Positions 1 through 6,152 are shown, counted from the stretch's first letter. The stretch: 7,267 bases of DNA from Gammaproteobacteria bacterium HGW-Gammaproteobacteria-14 (GCA_002840115.1 PGZG01000092.1:1-7267); one strand, 5' to 3'. The notes: generated by a model not told the origin, from the sequence alone. Program-made: numbers and translations.

Positions 1-690
1 CCTTTGACGGATGCAGATCGAGAGCGCCTGCTGGCCTTTTGCCAGGAGCGTGATTGGCATTGCTATTTGCAACCCGGCAATGAGCAGTCAGTGCATCGAA
101 TCTGGCCAGAGCAGGGCGAGCAACGATTGTACTACCGTCACCCGTCAGCAGAATTGACGATGGGGTTCCACCCCAATGACTTTACTCAGGTTAATGGGGC
201 GATTAACCGGGATATGGTGCCTTTGGCACTGGAGCTGCTTGATATTCAGCCGCAGCATCGAGTGCTTGATCTGTTTTGCGGCTTGGGTAATTTCACCTTG
301 CCGATGGCTCGTCGTGCGGCTCATGTAAGCGGTGTGGAAGGTAGCCAGACAATGGTCGAGAGGGGGTATGAAAATGCCCGTCGTAACGGCATTGAAAATG
401 CGGATTTTTACGCTTTCGATCTGACCCGCGATGTCACAGGAGAGGCATGGGCAACGGCGCATTATGACCGCATTCTGGTCGACCCTCCACGTTCGGGGGC
501 GCTGGAAATGATGCCGCTGCTGGCAAAAATGGGAGCAAAAAAAGTGGTCTATGTATCCTGTAATCCGGCGACGCTGGCGCGTGATGCCGGGGAGCTGGTC
601 AAGCACGGCTACCGGCTGGCGGCGGCGGGTGTGATGGATATGTTTCCTCACACAACCCATGTTGAATCCATTGCACTGTTTGAACGCTGA
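1..690 (+). CDS. rlmD: 23S rRNA (uracil-1939-C5)-methyltransferase RlmD, C-terminal part (5' truncated by window)
   Basis: The reading frame is open from the first base, so the gene starts upstream; the TTG at position 4 is not a credible start. About 229 C-terminal residues are present. Numbering from position 4, the visible landmarks are the RNA-methyltransferase segment FHPNDFTQVN (55-64), the SAM-binding loop VLDLFCGLGNFTLP (87-100), the DPPRSG motif (160-165), the nucleophile motif VSCNP with Cys186, and HVESIALFE near the end with Glu221. By homology these last two match E. coli RlmD Cys389 (covalent nucleophile) and Glu424 (general base). The enzyme methylates U1939 of 23S rRNA using S-adenosylmethionine. 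The constant offset of 203 from E. coli implies that about 200 residues are missing, including the TRAM domain and the [4Fe-4S] cysteines, so those cannot be checked here. Its stop codon overlaps the relA start by one base. The close paralogues RlmC and TrmA are less likely because of the relA linkage and the motif details. Confidence 0.95.
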   Translation, partial: PLTDADRERLLAFCQERDWHCYLQPGNEQSVHRIWPEQGEQRLYYRHPSAELTMGFHPNDFTQVNGAINRDMVPLALELLDIQPQHRVLDLFCGLGNFTLPMARRAAHVSGVEGSQTMVERGYENARRNGIENADFYAFDLTRDVTGEAWATAHYDRILVDPPRSGALEMMPLLAKMGAKKVVYVSCNPATLARDAGELVKHGYRLAAAGVMDMFPHTTHVESIALFER

Positions 691-2936
691 TGGTTACGGT
701 CCGGCGTCAACAGGCTGACGAAGCCGATCTGGATGGCAATTTTGATGACTGGCTCGACCGGGTCAGTGATCAGTGCCATTTGCCGGATCGGGCGTTGTTT
801 GCCCAGGCGTGCCAATGGGCGCGGCAATGCGAAGATGCCGGCGAGCGAGCCGGGCGTGTTTGGCCCTATGGCATTGGCTGTTATCGCATCGGTCTGCAAA
901 TGGTTGGCATTCTGGTTGAGCTGCGTGCGGATGGCGCCATGTTGCCAGCAGCGGTGCTCTACCGTTCCGTACGGGAAGGTCACTTATCCCTGCTTGAAGT
1001 CGAACGTGAGTTTGGTGCTGAAACGGCGGGTTTGATCGAAGGTGTGCTGCGCATGGCGGCGATTGGTGCCGTGCTGAATCCGACTCGCAAGGCCGTATTG
1101 GGCCAGCATGATGGCCAGCTGGATAATGTTCGCAAAATGCTGGTGGCCATGGTCGACGATGTTCGAGTTGCCTTGCTGAAACTGGCGGAGCGAACCGTCA
1201 TTATCCGGGCGGTGAAAGATGCGGATGATGTGCGTCGGCAAAAAGTTGCCCGTGAGGTGTTTGATATCTACGCTCCCTTGGCTCACCGTCTTGGCGTGGG
1301 GCAGCTTAAATGGGAACTGGAGGACCTGTCATTCCGTTATTTGCAACCCGGTGCCTATAAAAAAATCGCCAAACTATTAGATGAAAAGCGGCTGGCACGG
1401 GAAGGCTATATCGATAATGTTTTGTCGCAGCTGCGTCAGCAGTTGGAAAAGTTTGGCATTCAAGGCGCGGAGGTGCAGGGTCGGGCCAAGCATATCTATA
1501 GCATCTGGCGGAAGATGCAAAAAAAGCATCTCGATTTCTACGAGGTCTATGACGTCCGTGCCGTCCGTATTCTGGTGCAGAACCTGCGTGACTGTTATGC
1601 CGCACTCGGTGTTGTGCACTCCCTTTGGCAGCATGTACCGAAAGAGTTCGATGACTATATCGCCAATCCGAAAGAAAACGGCTATCAGAGCTTGCATACG
1701 GCGGTAGTGGGGCCGGAGCGCAAAATGCTCGAGGTGCAAATTCGCACCGCCGAGATGCATGAGGATGCCGAGCTTGGTGTGTGTGCGCATTGGCGCTACA
1801 AGGAAGGCAGCAAGCGGGATAAGCGCGGCGCGGACTATGAGCACAAGATTGCCTGGTTAAGACAGGTGCTTGAGTGGCATGACGAGCTGGGCGAGGCCAG
1901 TCTTGATAGCGTTGTGGCGGACCTGCGAGGTAATGAGGGCGACCATCGGGTGTATGTATTTACTCCCGAAGGGCACGTACTTGATATGGAGGCGGGCTCA
2001 ACGCCGGTGGATTTTGCCTATCAGATTCATACCGAAGTAGGACACCGTTGCCGTGGTGCCAAGGTCAATGGCCATATTGTGCCGTTGAACTATGAAGTGA
2101 AAACCGGGGAACAGATTGAAATTTTAACCGCGAAAGAGGGTGGTCCGAGTCGGGACTGGCTAACTCCTTCTCTGGGATACGTAAAAACTGCTTCGGCCCG
2201 TGCCCGGATCCACCACTGGTTCAAGCGTCAGGATCGTGGTGCGCATATTGCCCAGGGCCGACAAATTCTTGATAAGGAACGCTCCCGTCTGGCGCTGGAT
2301 AAAATGGATCTGGATGCGCTGGCTCCGGAATTGAACCTGAAAACCGGTGAGGATGTGTTGGCGGCGCTGGGTGCCGGTGATTTGCGTATTTCTCAGGTGG
2401 TCAATCAGGCGCAGGAGTTGCGCGCGCCGGGGCAGGGTCAGCAGGAGCTGGCTTTTGTGCCTTCCCGTCCGAGGTCTTCCGGTGAGGTGGATATCACCAT
2501 TCAGGGCGTTGGTAATTTGATGACCCATATCGCCGCCTGTTGTCAGCCGGTGCCGGGTGATCCGGTAATGGGTTATATCACGCTGGGGCGTGGTGTCACG
2601 GTTCACCATGCAAACTGCCCGAATCTGCTGGCCATGCAGGGGGAGGATCCGGAGCGGGTGATTGAGGTGAGCTGGGGGCAGGCAGACCGGATCACTTATC
2701 CCGTGGATGTGTTTGTACGGGCTTGGGATCGTCAGGGGTTATTGCGGGATCTGTTGTCGGTGCTGGCGAATGAACGGGTAAATGTAACGGCGGCGCATAC
2801 CGAATCTCACCCCCATGACAATACGGCAACCATGCTGTTAACCATTGAAATTTCATCGTTGGGTAATTTGGGCAAGGTGTTGGCGAAACTGGATCAGTTG
2901 CCGGGGGTTTTGGAAGTTCGGCGTTATAAAAAATAG
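690..2936 (+). CDS. relA: RelA, ribosome-associated (p)ppGpp synthetase (GTP pyrophosphokinase)
   Basis: Complete 748-residue protein (E. coli RelA has 744). It transfers pyrophosphate from ATP to GDP or GTP to make (p)ppGpp when uncharged tRNA occupies the ribosomal A site. Domains in order: an HD-like domain at about 30-200 whose catalytic HD is replaced (VLYRSVRE, 89-96), so hydrolase activity is not expected; the synthetase domain at about 235-370 with RGRAK-type basic residues near 264-267, Asp288 in YDVRA, the EFDD motif (319-322, the EXDD signature of monofunctional RelA rather than the RXKD of SpoT) and Glu348 in LEVQIRT; a TGS domain at about 419-480; a helical region; a zinc-finger-like domain with Cys617, Cys618, His639 and Cys643; and a C-terminal ACT/RRM domain at about 670-745. 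The ATG at 690 gives MVTVR, matching the MVAVR start of E. coli RelA. It overlaps the rlmD stop as TGATG. No clear Shine-Dalgarno is visible, which suggests translational coupling to rlmD. Confidence 0.98.
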   Translation: MVTVRRQQADEADLDGNFDDWLDRVSDQCHLPDRALFAQACQWARQCEDAGERAGRVWPYGIGCYRIGLQMVGILVELRADGAMLPAAVLYRSVREGHLSLLEVEREFGAETAGLIEGVLRMAAIGAVLNPTRKAVLGQHDGQLDNVRKMLVAMVDDVRVALLKLAERTVIIRAVKDADDVRRQKVAREVFDIYAPLAHRLGVGQLKWELEDLSFRYLQPGAYKKIAKLLDEKRLAREGYIDNVLSQLRQQLEKFGIQGAEVQGRAKHIYSIWRKMQKKHLDFYEVYDVRAVRILVQNLRDCYAALGVVHSLWQHVPKEFDDYIANPKENGYQSLHTAVVGPERKMLEVQIRTAEMHEDAELGVCAHWRYKEGSKRDKRGADYEHKIAWLRQVLEWHDELGEASLDSVVADLRGNEGDHRVYVFTPEGHVLDMEAGSTPVDFAYQIHTEVGHRCRGAKVNGHIVPLNYEVKTGEQIEILTAKEGGPSRDWLTPSLGYVKTASARARIHHWFKRQDRGAHIAQGRQILDKERSRLALDKMDLDALAPELNLKTGEDVLAALGAGDLRISQVVNQAQELRAPGQGQQELAFVPSRPRSSGEVDITIQGVGNLMTHIAACCQPVPGDPVMGYITLGRGVTVHHANCPNLLAMQGEDPERVIEVSWGQADRITYPVDVFVRAWDRQGLLRDLLSVLANERVNVTAAHTESHPHDNTATMLLTIEISSLGNLGKVLAKLDQLPGVLEVRRYKK

Positions 2937-2981
2937 CGCTTGTTTATAAGGCTTTTTGGAAGCAACGGTGCTGTCGTTGAG

Positions 2982-3060
2982 AGAGCGTGGGGAGTGACAG
3001 TGCGTTACAGTCGCTCCCCGATACTTGCTTGGTGTAACGCACTGTCACTCCCCACGCTCT
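2982..3060. repeat. Long perfect inverted repeat (28-base arms, 23-base loop) between relA and mazG
   Basis: The arm at 2982-3009 is an exact reverse complement of 3033-3060, separated by a loop at 3010-3032. The arm begins AGAGCGTGGGG and ends GCGTTACA. A competing local hairpin is also present: GGGGAGTGAC (2989-2998) can pair over 10 positions, one a G-U wobble, with GTCGCTCCCC (3010-3019) across an 11-base loop, so the left arm has two alternative partners. A smaller hairpin CAACG/CGTTG (2963-2979) sits just upstream. There is no T-run after the right arm, so this is not a standard intrinsic terminator. No target-site duplication is obvious at the edges. It may be a REP/BIME-like or MITE-like dispersed palindrome, or an mRNA structure affecting mazG expression. 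The structure itself is certain; its identity is inferred. Confidence 0.9.
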
Positions 3061-3102
3061 TGTGGTGTCCTGCGAGTTAAGTGGGTTTCCGGTAAATCTT
3101 TC

Positions 3103-3107
3103 AGGAG
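3103..3107 (+). promoter_or_regulatory. Shine-Dalgarno sequence of mazG
   Basis: AGGAG lies six bases before the TTG at 3114 and nine bases before the adjacent in-frame GTG at 3117. Both spacings are usable, so the sequence does not settle which non-ATG codon initiates. No ATG in frame is closer to the conserved N-terminus. Confidence 0.8.
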
Positions 3108-3113
3108 AAACTG

Positions 3114-3899
3114 TTGGTGGCGAACATCAATGAGTTACTAGCCATTATGGCTACCTTGCGGGACCCGGAACGTGGTTGTGCCTGGGATCTGAAGCAGAGT
3201 TTCGACACGATCGCACCGTACACCATTGAGGAGGCTTTCGAAGTTGCTCAGGCTATTGCTGAGCGGGACTGGCCGGAGCTTCGTGAGGAGTTGGGGGATT
3301 TGCTGTTACAGGTGGTGTTCCATGCGCGTATGGCTCAGGAGCAGGGCCTGTTTTCTTTTGAGGATGTGGTGGCCACGCTGAATGAAAAGCTGGTGCGTCG
3401 TCACCCCCATGTGTTCGGTGAGCAGGGGACTCGAGACGTTCAGGAAATCAAGGAGGTCTGGGAGCAGATCAAGCAACAGGAGCGTGCCGATAAGGGGCGC
3501 TCCCACAGCAGTGTGCTGGAAGGGGTGCCTGCCGGTTTGCCGGCGCTACAGCGGGCAGTGAAAATACAGAAAAAGGCGGCCACCGTTGGCTTTGACTGGC
3601 CGAATCCGGTCGCGGTCTTGCCGCAGGTGCAGTCCGAGCTTGATGAGCTGGCTGAGGCTATGGAGGGAGCCGACCGCGCGCATATAGAAGAAGAGCTAGG
3701 GGATTTGCTGTTCAGCGCGGTGAATCTGGCGCGACAGTTAAAGCTGGATCCAGAGCTTGTGGTACGCCGGGCCACGGATAAGTTCGAGCGGCGCTTTCGT
3801 ACTATGGAAAGCCGTGCCATGGAAAGCAAGGCAACCTTGGCAGAGCTGGACTCCGATGCTCTGGAGTTATTGTGGCAGCAGGTTAAAGGCCAACAGTAA
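3114..3899 (+). CDS. mazG: MazG, nucleoside triphosphate pyrophosphohydrolase
   Basis: Protein of 261 residues (260 if started at the GTG at 3117), close to E. coli MazG (263). MazG hydrolyses NTPs and dNTPs to the monophosphate plus pyrophosphate in the cytoplasm; in E. coli it is tied to nucleotide pool cleaning and to control of ppGpp during starvation. Two tandem MazG domains are visible. The first carries LRDPERGCAWD (15-25), the metal-binding EEAFE (39-43) and EELGD (58-62), then HPHVFGE (97-103). The second carries DELAE (177-181) and EEELGDLLF (192-200), preceded by VGFDWPN (158-164). The acidic EExxE and ExxD motifs supply the Mg2+ ligands in this family. The gene follows relA by 177 bases. 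The E. coli mazEF toxin-antitoxin pair is not between them; the inverted repeat at 2982-3060 occupies the gap. No clear mazG promoter was found, so read-through from relA is likely. The start is a rare TTG or GTG. Confidence 0.96.
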   Translation: MVANINELLAIMATLRDPERGCAWDLKQSFDTIAPYTIEEAFEVAQAIAERDWPELREELGDLLLQVVFHARMAQEQGLFSFEDVVATLNEKLVRRHPHVFGEQGTRDVQEIKEVWEQIKQQERADKGRSHSSVLEGVPAGLPALQRAVKIQKKAATVGFDWPNPVAVLPQVQSELDELAEAMEGADRAHIEEELGDLLFSAVNLARQLKLDPELVVRRATDKFERRFRTMESRAMESKATLAELDSDALELLWQQVKGQQ

Positions 3900-3935
3900 C
3901 CGCACCGGGAAAGTGGAAGTTCCCTTGTTTGGTGT

Positions 3936-3991
3936 TTGTCATATAAAGTTCATTCTTGTGAAACCTGAGCGTCATCTGCTCTCCCCATACT
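3936..3991 (+). promoter_or_regulatory. Candidate promoter region of the porin gene with PhoB-box-like repeats
   Basis: Heptamers resembling the PhoB half-site CTGTCAT occur on an 11-base grid: TTGTCAT at 3936 and AGTTCAT at 3947, separated by ATAA, then a degenerate unit at 3958 and GCGTCAT at 3969. The first pair (3936-3953) matches 13 of 18 positions of the E. coli pstS-type Pho box by eye. Ten bases after the 3969 unit ends lies CATACT (3986-3991), a modest -10 match at the distance usual for PhoB-activated promoters, which lack a good -35. The leader would be about 80 bases long. The repeats are visible; PhoB control and the promoter are inferred. OmpR-family relatives of PhoB also bind tandem repeats and could be the real ligand. 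Confidence 0.4.
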
Positions 3992-4077
3992 GCGCTCCAG
4001 CAGTCAGGAACTGGTTAGGCCGGTTTCTCAAATGCTATTAAACGCATACACATTGCCTGAATTGAGGAGAGGTTCGA

Positions 4078-5088
4078 ATGAACAAGAAGCTGCTTGCCAT
4101 CGCCATTGGCGCCGTAGTTGCAATGCCGGTCGCTGCTCTGGCCGATGTAACGGTCTATGGTCGCGCTCACGTATCCATCGATATGCTGGATGATGGTGCT
4201 GACTACAACGAACTGAACATGTCGAGCAACTCCTCACGGCTGGGTTTCAAAGCCGAGAAAGAAGCCGGTGACATGACTGGCTTTGTCCAGATTGAACAAC
4301 AGGTAGATTTTGATCAGGGCGGCGCGTTCACTTCAGCCCGTGACACCTTTGTCGGTTTGAAAGGTGGCTTCGGTATGGTTCGCTTCGGCCAGTTCGACAC
4401 CCCGTTTAAAGCCGCCCGTGGCCCCGCCAACCTGTTTGGTGATCAGGTCGGTGATATGCGCAACCTGACCCGCGTTGGTAACGGTCGTTTTGATGAGCGT
4501 TCACAGAACACCATTCACTTCCAGACCAGTGATATGGAAGGCCTACGTTTTAACCTGGCCTACACGTTGGGCGAAGGTGGTCCGAAAGTAGCTGATGCCA
4601 AGGACGAAGGTGTTAGCGCTTCTGTCACCTACAAACAAGATGCTCTGGATGTCGCGCTGGCTTTTGAGCAGTGGAGCGAAGACCACAGCCGCGGCGATCG
4701 CGATGGTATCCGTCTGGCCGCCGGCTATGGGTTAACTGATGACTTGAAGCTGGTTGGCTTCTTCCAGACCATCGACCACATAGATGATACTCTGGACGCT
4801 GATGTGCTGGGTCTCGGCGCAGAGTACAAACTGTCTGGCAAGACCGCTGTAAAAGGCATGTTTATGACCCGCAGTGCGGACCCGGATGATGCGGACTCCA
4901 GTCTGTTGGCGCTGGGTGTTGAGCACCGTCTGGATCGCTCGGTACGCGTCTATGCCAACTACGCCATGGTTATGAACGATGATAACGCCGCTCTTACCCC
5001 ATGGGGGCAGGCTCGCACTGCAGTTCCTGCCGGTGCTGCGGGCGAAGATGCCAGTGGCCTGTCTCTGGGTCTGCGCGTCGATTTCTAA
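4078..5088 (+). CDS. Gram-negative outer-membrane porin (general porin, Porin_4/Neisseria-type family)
   Basis: Protein of 336 residues forming a predicted 16-stranded trimeric beta-barrel for diffusion of small solutes across the outer membrane. A Sec signal peptide is clear: MNKK, a hydrophobic core, then the AALA cleavage site after residue 22, giving a mature start DVTVYGRAHVSID, typical of this porin class. The N-terminal block continues with SSNSSRLGFKAEKEAG and a segment reading FVGLKGGFGMVRFGQFDTPFK-like around residues 90-111, a hallmark of the family. Strands alternate polar and hydrophobic residues, no cysteine is present, and the chain ends GLRVDF with the terminal Phe recognised by the Bam machinery. 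The start ATG follows AGGAG (4065-4069) with an eight-base gap. It is monocistronic by appearance, with its own upstream region and a terminator at 5188-5213. The substrate cannot be read from sequence; phosphate or another anion would fit only if the upstream Pho-like boxes are functional. Confidence 0.92.
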   Translation: MNKKLLAIAIGAVVAMPVAALADVTVYGRAHVSIDMLDDGADYNELNMSSNSSRLGFKAEKEAGDMTGFVQIEQQVDFDQGGAFTSARDTFVGLKGGFGMVRFGQFDTPFKAARGPANLFGDQVGDMRNLTRVGNGRFDERSQNTIHFQTSDMEGLRFNLAYTLGEGGPKVADAKDEGVSASVTYKQDALDVALAFEQWSEDHSRGDRDGIRLAAGYGLTDDLKLVGFFQTIDHIDDTLDADVLGLGAEYKLSGKTAVKGMFMTRSADPDDADSSLLALGVEHRLDRSVRVYANYAMVMNDDNAALTPWGQARTAVPAGAAGEDASGLSLGLRVDF

Positions 5089-5187
5089 GTTGCCGAGTAA
5101 GCTGATAGATGGTTATTGGGTGATTTAGCAAGTAATACAGTGCCAACAGAACGTTGACACCAGCTTCTGCTAGCAGGGCTGATTCCC

Positions 5188-5213
5188 GGCCCGCCAATCG
5201 GCGGGCCTTTTTT
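5188..5213 (+). terminator. Rho-independent terminator of the porin gene
   Basis: GGCCCGCC (5188-5195) pairs perfectly with GGCGGGCC (5200-5207) around an AATC loop and is followed by six T residues. It lies about 100 bases after the porin stop codon and before the next promoter, so the two barrel genes are separate transcription units. The same stem rules out the longer open frame that reads through this point as a genuine N-terminus of the next gene. Confidence 0.93.
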
Positions 5214-5248
5214 ATGCCTCTTCAGGGAGCGCTAACTGACCAAAATGT

Positions 5249-5260
5249 GTGCAGCTGCAC
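5249..5260. promoter_or_regulatory. 12-base perfect palindrome, possible operator
   Basis: GTGCAGCTGCAC is a perfect palindrome in the upstream region of the small barrel gene, about 50 bases before the start point predicted from the -10 at 5295. It is flanked on both sides by CAAAA. Location and symmetry suggest binding of a dimeric regulator, but no specific regulator is recognised and a 12-base palindrome can arise by chance. Confidence 0.3.
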
Positions 5261-5271
5261 CAAAACAGGTC

Positions 5272-5300
5272 TTTTCAACGTCATCTTAACGTCATATATT
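5272..5300 (+). promoter_or_regulatory. Candidate sigma-70 promoter overlapping 11-base-phased direct repeats
   Basis: TTTTCA (5272-5277) and TATATT (5295-5300) are separated by exactly 17 bases, a reasonable -35/-10 pair with four and five matches to consensus. The start point would be near 5307, leaving a leader of about 66 bases. The octamer AACGTCAT occurs twice, at 5277-5284 and 5288-5295, and a weaker unit AGGTCTT at 5267 keeps the same 11-base step, resembling tandem PhoB/OmpR-family half-sites (GTCAT core). Because the repeats fill the spacer rather than lying upstream of the -10, either a repressor acts here or the true -10 lies elsewhere. Confidence 0.45.
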
Positions 5301-5360
5301 CGGATGGCTGGTGGCTTGCAGGCACCGGCTCGAACGTTCGAAGCTTCTAATAACCAGAAA

Positions 5361-5365
5361 AGGGA
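5361..5365 (+). promoter_or_regulatory. Shine-Dalgarno sequence fixing the start of the small barrel gene
   Basis: AGGGA lies seven bases before the ATG at 5373. This, together with the signal peptide that begins exactly there, selects 5373 over the upstream in-frame TTG at 5154, which would place the preceding gene's terminator inside the coding sequence. Confidence 0.85.
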
Positions 5366-5372
5366 TGACGAA

Positions 5373-6098
5373 ATGAAAAAGACCTATCTGGCGGTCGCAA
5401 TTGCCGCAGCATTCGCAGCACAAGGTGTAGTCCATGCGCAGGACTATCAAATGGAAGCAGGCTTGAGCTATGCCGATTTTGATCAGGCAGGCGCAAGTGA
5501 CTCCGCTATTGGTCTGGACTTTACCTATCATATCGAAACGGTAAGCACCGATGGCCGTCCGTTGGCTGAGGCTGCTTTCCTGGGTCGTAACAGCAACGTT
5601 TCTGCTAACTACATTACTGTCGACGAAGCTGATGTTGACTCCTTCGGCCTGGGCATTGAGTACTGGTTCGACGATATTTATACCTCTGCTGAGTACACCG
5701 ATTTTGATGGCGATGCCGAGTATGAAGTGCGTCTGGGTTATATGCTGGATGACGGCTTCCTGGTAAGCCTGGGTCTTGCAGATGGTGATGAAGTTGTTGA
5801 TAGCACTATCAGTATTGCAGCGAAGTATGTTGCTGAAATGGGTGCCAACTTCGTTAATCTTGAAGCAGAGTATGCCGTTACTGATGATGTGAATGTGATC
5901 AACCTCAGTGCTGATTACTTTTTCACACGTGAGTTCAGTGCAGGTCTGCGAATCAGCGAGTCTGATATAGACGGCCTTGATACCGAGTTTGGTATTGGCG
6001 CCCGCTATTTCTTCGCTCCGACTATGAGTGTTGAACTGGAATACACAACCCAAGACGAAGATGACACCATCGGTCTGCGTGTTGCTGCACGCTTCTGA
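5373..6098 (+). CDS. Small acidic outer-membrane beta-barrel protein (putative porin, Porin_7-like)
   Basis: Protein of 241 residues. A Sec signal peptide begins MKKTYLAVAIAAAF and should be cleaved after VVHA (residue 22), leaving about 219 mature residues. The mature part is a run of short amphipathic strands separated by Asp/Gly turns, for example GLSYADFD, FGLGIEYWF, YEVRLGYML and FGIGARYFF, and ends GLRVAARF with the terminal Phe typical of outer-membrane barrels. The general look fits the putative general bacterial porin family found in marine gammaproteobacteria, but family assignment is from pattern only. The mature chain is strikingly acidic: by my count 46 Asp/Glu against 9 Arg/Lys. 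No cysteine or enzymatic motif is seen. It has its own promoter region upstream and a strong terminator downstream. It shows no evident sequence similarity to the porin at 4078-5088 beyond being a barrel. Transport substrate unknown. Confidence 0.85.
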   Translation: MKKTYLAVAIAAAFAAQGVVHAQDYQMEAGLSYADFDQAGASDSAIGLDFTYHIETVSTDGRPLAEAAFLGRNSNVSANYITVDEADVDSFGLGIEYWFDDIYTSAEYTDFDGDAEYEVRLGYMLDDGFLVSLGLADGDEVVDSTISIAAKYVAEMGANFVNLEAEYAVTDDVNVINLSADYFFTREFSAGLRISESDIDGLDTEFGIGARYFFAPTMSVELEYTTQDEDDTIGLRVAARF

Positions 6099-6116
6099 TG
6101 TTGGTCAGTAAAGAGT

Positions 6117-6148
6117 AAAAAAATGCCCGCGAAAGCGGGCATTTTTTT
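6117..6148. terminator. Bidirectional Rho-independent terminator between convergent genes
   Basis: ATGCCCGC (6123-6130) pairs with GCGGGCAT (6135-6142) around a GAAA tetraloop of the stable GNRA class. Seven A residues precede the stem core and seven T residues end it, so the element has a U-tract when read on either strand. It lies 18 bases after the stop of the small barrel gene and about 50 bases after the stop of the opposing fabB, so it probably ends both transcripts. Confidence 0.95.
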
Positions 6149-6152
6149 ATGG

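Noticed and set aside
88..200. RelA HD-domain degeneration (in relA residues) as a novel loss of hydrolase
   Set aside because: The same loss is the normal state of RelA in gammaproteobacteria, where SpoT supplies hydrolysis.
145..660. 171-codon minus-strand frame opposite rlmD, and other antisense frames over relA and mazG
   Set aside because: All lie wholly inside well-supported conserved genes and show no domain or initiation signal of their own.
3907..3930. Possible terminator after mazG (GGGAA 3907-3911 with TTCCC 3920-3924)
   Set aside because: Only a five-base stem with an eight-base loop, followed by an interrupted T-tract; too weak to call.
5154..5182. Perfect -35 hexamer TTGACA at 5154-5159
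   Set aside because: No acceptable -10 occurs 15-19 bases downstream and the porin terminator follows almost at once.
5154..5372. 73-residue N-terminal extension of the small barrel protein from a TTG at 5154
   Set aside because: It would run through the intrinsic terminator at 5188-5213 and the candidate promoter, lacks a Shine-Dalgarno, and would bury the signal peptide inside the protein.
5292..6053. A 253-codon open frame on the minus strand opposite the small barrel gene
   Set aside because: It is antisense to a gene with a clear signal peptide, Shine-Dalgarno and C-terminal Phe. The product is Cys/His/Ile-rich with no recognisable domain, and its openness follows from codon bias of the acidic sense gene.
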